From assembly GCA_028671895.1 (NCBI GenBank), contig CM053802.1, positions 34,448,201 through 34,512,200 on the forward strand: 64,000 bases of DNA, read 5' to 3'. Under the pieces are notes generated by a model, which saw only the letters and a list, made by a program, of their open reading frames with translations, was not told the origin of the DNA and did not search any database. The number at the start of each line of letters is the position of its first letter. The first letter of the stretch is position 1. The stretch comes from Oenanthe sinensis. Its lineage: Eukaryota > Streptophyta > Magnoliopsida > Apiales > Apiaceae. The translations under genes were made by a program, and so were the position numbers. This document shows positions 59,271-64,000 of the stretch, piece after piece.

Positions 59271-60286
59271 TGTTGGTGAGATTACGAAGCTATATGAATA
59301 GTAATCATGATAACTCAACACTAGAACATGATAAGTAAATAATACTATGCCTACACAGAAATCTGGAAGAAATGAAGACAAGGCAGATACAGTGAATCAA
59401 GACATTAGAAAAAGTTTTGAAGTCTACTACAGGTCACTGGAAGAAGTTCATTAATATGTTCATGCCTCAGTAAAGAATAATGGTTAAAGACTTTCAGGGT
59501 TTCAAAAGTGTTGAAGATTCAGTATAGAAGTGCCACTACAAGATTTCAGTGTACCAGCATTGATTGAAGATAGACAGTGTTCGAAGTATAGGAATCTAGA
59601 AGAATTGAAGACATGGTAAAGACGTTGTCTAAGTACCAGAAAAGATTCTAGTGGAAGTACAGTGTTTATTTATAATCAGTGTTCAAAGCAATAAAGAACT
59701 GTAGCACTCTTGTCATTTGAATTAAATGAGTTGTGAAGATCAGGATGTTAGGAATGCAAACACTGATGATTGTCAGAGAATATCAGATCAGAGTTTAAGC
59801 TGACGTCATCAGAGTTTAAGGAAGTTGTCGGCCAGAGTTTACTCTATAAGAGAATACTCAATCAGAGTTTACTCTAACAGAGAATGCTCAAATCAGAGAA
59901 TAACAAATAGACAGAGTTTAGCTTCAGAGTCTACCAGAAAAGGAAACAGACAAATCAGAGTCTGATTTGGATAGTAAGAAGGAATTCAAGTGCAAGTCTA
60001 AATTACCTTATTAAAGCTATTCTTATCATAATCTGTTTTGTAATTGTATTTGTAGCTGTGTCTATATAAACACAGAGATAGGTTATAATTCGATGTCGAA
60101 TTCATAAAAGCAATATCTTGTAACCTAGCAGCTCTTAAGAACTTTATATCTTGAGAGAGTTTTGTATTCAAGTTCATTATTAATACAAAACAATATTCCA
60201 TTCAACATACTTGTGTTTATAATCGATTTACAGGCACTATTACATTCAACCCCCCTTCTGTAATAGATTGATTATTCTGGGTAACA
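59271..60286 (+). repeat. SIRE-type LTR of the D family, possibly the 3' LTR of D
   Basis: Starts TGTTGGTGAGATTACG where homology to G ends, and finishes ...CTGGGTAACA. Its second half (59746-60286) matches the D 5' LTR. It carries the same CAGAGTTT motif block (59780-59960). TATATAAACACAG near 60062 matches the D LTR. No polypurine tract on the left, no primer-binding site on the right and no clear target duplication, so its status (3' LTR of D, solo LTR or recombinant) is open. Confidence 0.6.
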
Positions 60287-60299
60287 GTAACATAGGATC

Positions 60300-61722
60300 G
60301 GTGTTAGTCATTTGTGAACCAAACCAGTGCACTAAACGTCAACACGCAAGATAATGGTAATTACATCTATGAAGTAGAGCATTGACTAAGTGAGTGGAAT
60401 GGAAGAAAAGGGTCGAGGATTGAAACGCTTGTAAAGGTTCAAGAGCTCAAGGAAAAACAGCTGAACAGCTCAATAGTCAAATAGCCGAACAGCTCAATAG
60501 CCAAACAACACAAAGGGCTGCAGGATGTAAAGCGTCACAACTTTGGTATGAAAAGTTAAAGTTTCTGAACTACAGTCAAAGAACGGAAACAGCTCAACAG
60601 CCAAACCGCAAGTGACCAAACCGCAATTGACCAAGTGCAAGAAGTAAAAAAGGTTGGTGATCAAACTGTAATTTGACCAAGTCAAATTAAGAAACTCGAC
60701 ACCTAGTAGTTATGTAAAGAATGTGTTAACCATGTGTGCAAATCGACACATAGGAATTCTATTCTTAGAATTCGACACATAGCTTTGAAAAATTACAAAG
60801 GCAAGTCCAAGGAAGTTAAACTCGACACCAAGCCATACAATGAAGAATTCGACACCTAGAAATTACATGGCATAGAATTCGACACCTAGGTGGTTGAAAT
60901 ATCCAAGGCATATTCATGGCAATGAAAATCGACACCTAGCTGCACATTGATAAAGAATTTGACACCCACTTCTTTGTGACTAAGGCAATTACATGTGACC
61001 AAGGAATTCGACACATGGAATATTTTCTAAGTGTTCAATACATGGAAACAAAATTCGACACCTAGAAAATATCCACGGGTTTCTCAAGTCAACATACAGG
61101 GGAGAAGAATTCGACACTCACAACAGCAGTTCAATTATTGTAAAGCCTACACTATATAAACAAATGAATTTAATTCATTTAGGATGTGTGTGAAAATATA
61201 CACAGAAACAAAGAGATATAGAGAGAGAGACAGAAGCCGGAGAAGAAGAGATACAAAGCTATACACATATCTTCTTCACCGGAGTTTTATAATCTAGCCG
61301 GTTCATTATGTTGTAAATTTATAGGGCTATTATAAAACACTCTCTGTTAGATTGATTTCCTTTTTGTTCATTCACAGATCTATACATTGTAATAGGAATC
61401 AGTCATATCTCTTTGTAGAAGCAAAGAATTAATTTGTTCTTTGGAAACCAGTTATATTTTTAACTGGGTGTAGCAACCTCTGGGTTTATATACGAAAGTA
61501 ATATTCCCCGAAACCTGTCTCATTTAATTACTTGCTAATTTTCTAGAACTTTAATGTTTATTCATAAATACAGAAAATTAGTAAGCCAGTCTCCTAAACA
61601 CTCAATAACTCGAACCACTAACCGAACTCTAAATTATTTATCCGCAAAAGATTCGAAAGAATTTTTTAATTTAGTGAGTATCGTATTCAACTCCCCCTTC
61701 TACGATACTTCGAGACCTAACA
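60300..61722 (+). repeat. LTR of element F (start missing)
   Basis: From GTTAGTCATTTGTGAACC it is alignable with the E LTR (from 55196) at both ends: start, and ACGATACTTCGAGACCTAACA (last part) before the primer-binding site. The first roughly 170 bp of an E-like LTR are absent. It contains the TCGACAC motif array and CTATATAAACAAATG (TATA near 61151). No ORF. Confidence 0.75.
60685..61115 (+). repeat. TCGACAC motif array in the F LTR
   Basis: Eleven copies of ATTCGACACCTAG or close variants, same orientation, 30-50 bp apart. Confidence 0.85.
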
Positions 61723-61724
61723 AT

Positions 61725-61736
61725 TGGTATCAGAGC
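61725..61736 (+). other. Primer-binding site of F
   Basis: TGGTATCAGAGC two bases after the LTR end. Confidence 0.92.
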
Positions 61737-61888
61737 TCGCTGATTGATATACAAATCAAGATCCGTAGCCCAGTGAAGCTCACCGTGCCGAAACTGGTTG
61801 GACTCAGAATGGAGGCCTTGTTAAATAAGTTTAATTATAAACTTTTAATAAGTTTATTTTATAAACTTTATAAAATTTATTTTATAAA

Positions 61889-62240
61889 CTTTTATTAGTT
61901 TATGTTATAAATTTTATTTAGTTTATTCTATAAATTTTAATTTTAATTTATTTTATAAACTGTTATAAAATTTATTTTTATAAACTTTTATTAGTTTATG
62001 TTATAAATTTTATTTAGTTTATTCTATAAATTTTAATTTTAATTTATTTTATAAACTGTTATAAAATTTATTTTTATAAACTTTTATTAGTTTATGTTAT
62101 AAATTTTATTTAGTTTATTTTATAAATTTTAAATTAAATTTATTTTATAAACTCTTATAAAATTTATTGTATAAACTTTTCTTAGTTTATATTATAAATT
62201 TTAATTAGTTTATTTTATAAATTTTATATAAAAAAAAATT
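61889..62240 (+). repeat. 96-bp tandem repeat in the F leader
   Basis: Units start at 61889, 61985, 62081 and 62176 (CTTTTATTAGTTTATGTT). The first two look identical; the later ones diverge. AT-only composition. Confidence 0.9.
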
Positions 62241-62279
62241 AATTTATTTAACGTTTTTACAGAAGATTAAGTTGGTCCA

Positions 62280-62575
62280 TTTTGTTTTTCAAGCAGCATG
62301 TGTCGAGTTTTGGAAAAAGTTGCATGTGTCGAGTTTTGAAAAGAATGGAGCATAACAAGGTTATAAAAAATCGACACATAGAAAAAGCAGCATGTGTCGA
62401 GTTTTGAATGAGCACTACTAATGTACAAGGCAGTAGTGCAGGACTCGATACACGAGTAAAGTTTGTAGAAATCGACACTCAGCCACTTTAACCAGACTTG
62501 TGACTAAGTGTACATGGCAGTTAAAGTCGACACTCAGAGCTGCTTGTTAAAAAAAAATCGACACCCACACCAAAT
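62280..62575 (+). repeat. TCGACAC motif in both orientations in the F leader
   Basis: Forward copies near 62370, 62470, 62528 and 62558, and reverse copies (GTGTCGAGTTTTG) near 62298, 62328 and 62395, so inverted pairs can fold into hairpins. Confidence 0.8.
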
Positions 62576-64000
62576 TACAGTTTGGTACCCAAAGTTTTGT
62601 ACCCTTTAATTTTTTATTTTAGATTTATTTATTTTTACAGGAAAATTTAAAATTCTTGAAAACTAAATTTTTTCTTAAAAATATTAATTTACGGATTTTT
62701 AATTTTTAAGAAATTTCAAATATTCTTGAAAATTAATTATTTGTAAATTTTTATTTTTGATTAATTTATTTTCTAAGAAAATTAAAAATTCTGTAAATTT
62801 AATTTTTTCTTAAATATTAATTCGAGGGTGTTCAAAGAGGTAGTAGTTGAAGATTTTTTTGGGTATTGAAGACAACTAAAATTGACTGAAGATTATCAAA
62901 TGAAGTTAATTCTGGAACATGTTGAAGAAATAGTGGTATTAATTTCCTCAGAGGTTTACTCCATAGGATCCCACTAATATTTTGAAAGCTGCAAAAGAAG
63001 AGATTAATTTGTGTACAGTTTTTGGTTGATTTGAGTTGTATTTTTGGATGAAAAATCTTAGGGGTTAAAATAGTGAAGGAGAACAGACTGGACTACATGG
63101 CATCTCTGTGCAAGCCTTAAAGATTATTCTACAGGGAGATTACAGGAAGTTTGTGCTAACACTGCAGATCATCTGGAACAAAGGACTACAACCGTCGGGA
63201 ATCTAAGGATATAACCACATTATCTTTAGAGGAATTATTTGTGTGCTGAATGCCTATGAACTAGAACAAGAGTTGAAGAAGATAATATTTGGTAGAGCAG
63301 GTTATTAGCATATCCACTGTATTTGTGACCCAGGAACCAAATTTGATTGAAGTCAAGGTTGAGAACCTCTAAACAGAAACGAAATGATCCTAGAAGCTGA
63401 ATTGAAGATGTTGTAGCTCGAGGTAGTGGTCAAGGTGTTGCATGTGAATTTAACACTTTGGAATATCTTGAGAACTGGACTGCAAGTCAAGCCTGCAGGG
63501 TAAATGGAAGTTCAGTGACATCAGATTCAGACGGAATCTCAATTCTTAATCTAAGGTCCTTACCTATAGATTCCATGAAGGAGATTTTCAAGATCAATTC
63601 AAGAGACGGTTACAAGACAAGGATGGTTGATTATAAAAGACAAGATCAGGGGTTTGCTACACAGTTTGAAGAAACCTGTACAGGCAAAAGATGACAGACA
63701 TTATGTTGGGTTGAAGCAGGAATCTCAAGCATTAGTGAGGATGCAGCAAGGGAAAACATATGTTGAAGTTAAATTCAAGGCCGATTCTATCAGTGACAGT
63801 GATGAACCAAATGGAAATCTGGCATCAATGACCAACACTGGATATGAATCACTAAGCACTTCACAGGTATACATTTTAACTAGTATACATTTATCTAATT
63901 CAAAAATGTATGTTTATTATGTTTTGGAATGTATTATATTCATGATAGCATGTTAGCATCTTAGGACTTCAATGCTTAATTGATTGCTAAGAATAAGATT
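62576..64000 (+). other. F interior, unrecognised decayed coding sequence
   Basis: No domain recognised. Overlapping frames 63458-63694 (MEYLENWTASQACRVNGSSVTS...) and 63627-63956 look partly protein-like: SQALVRMQQGKTYVEVKFKADSISDSDEPNGNLASMTNTGYESLS (seen 63725-63855) has normal composition and may be the out-of-frame continuation of the first. By position (after the leader) it could be gag of F, but I cannot match it to a gag motif. 62640-62830 is AT-rich filler. Confidence 0.35.

Noticed and set aside
44884..60291. D as a complete element 44889-60286
   Set aside because: Flanks TGATC and GTAAC do not match, no polypurine tract precedes 59271 or 59746, and E lies between; kept only as a possibility.
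60685..61115. CRISPR-like array of spaced repeats
   Set aside because: Repeats are short and degenerate, spacers irregular, inside a plant LTR; same for the E and D motif arrays.

Overview
The window is AT-rich nuclear DNA of a flowering plant, probably a eudicot with a large genome. It appears to consist entirely of nested LTR retrotransposons. I found no host protein gene, rRNA, tRNA gene or CRISPR array. Every internal region whose 5' end is visible starts with a primer-binding site complementary to plant initiator Met-tRNA (TGGTATCAGAGC or a decayed form).

Layout. (1) 1-16600: a Ty3/gypsy chromovirus of the Tekay/Del type (+ strand). It has the last 82 bp of the 5' LTR, a leader with an extra ORF, broken gag-pol with a chromodomain, a G15 polypurine tract and a 3524-bp 3' LTR. 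A Ty1/copia Angela-type element A (- strand, 4023-11339, duplication ATGGA) splits its RNase H. (2) 16601-18360: 3' part of an unrelated copia-type LTR. (3) 18427-28793: Angela-type element B1 (- strand, duplication ATATT), itself split by a solo LTR (23781-25324, duplication GCTTT). (4) 28794-44888: old SIRE/Maximus-type element G (- strand), interrupted by the nearly intact Angela-type element C1 (+ strand, 30864-39631, duplication ATATA) and a solo LTR (42826-44419, duplication GTTGC). (5) 44889-55025: SIRE-type element D (+ strand) with gag, protease, integrase, RT, RNase H and a 3' additional ORF, split by a solo LTR (48084-49631, duplication GCTAG). (6) 55026-59270: SIRE-type element E, a rearranged relative of G in opposite orientation. 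(7) 59271-60286: a SIRE-type LTR, perhaps the 3' LTR of D. (8) 60300-64000: 5' part of a third SIRE-type family, F, running off the window.

Most unusual observation. The 3' LTR of the chromovirus has a TATA box and, about 100 bp downstream, a short ORF starting MVRIKQTARK. After Met removal this matches the histone H3 tail at 7 of the first 9 residues, with lysines in register with H3K4 and H3K9. The ORF ends in phase 0 at a good splice donor (CAG/GTAGGA). The element's leader has an ATG-less ORF (284-706) that starts in phase 0 right after an acceptor-like TTGTAG/G and carries a SUMO-interaction-like motif (AIVISSSESEEE). Spliced, they would give a 165-residue H3-tail-mimic protein from an element whose integrase carries a chromodomain. 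Splicing is an inference.

Second observation. Each of the three SIRE-type families carries its own short motif, repeated many times: AAACTCTGA in D (LTR, several coding places and 3' region), GAGTCATACCGA in the E LTR, and TCGACAC in the F LTR and leader. The D additional ORF carries a strong nuclear localisation signal instead of visible envelope features. An element-specific DNA-binding or anti-silencing system is one possible reading.

Relative ages. The LTRs of A differ by about 14 bases over 1543 bp although its coding region is wrecked. C1 has more diverged LTRs but nearly intact coding. A was therefore probably already defective when it inserted and moved with proteins supplied in trans.
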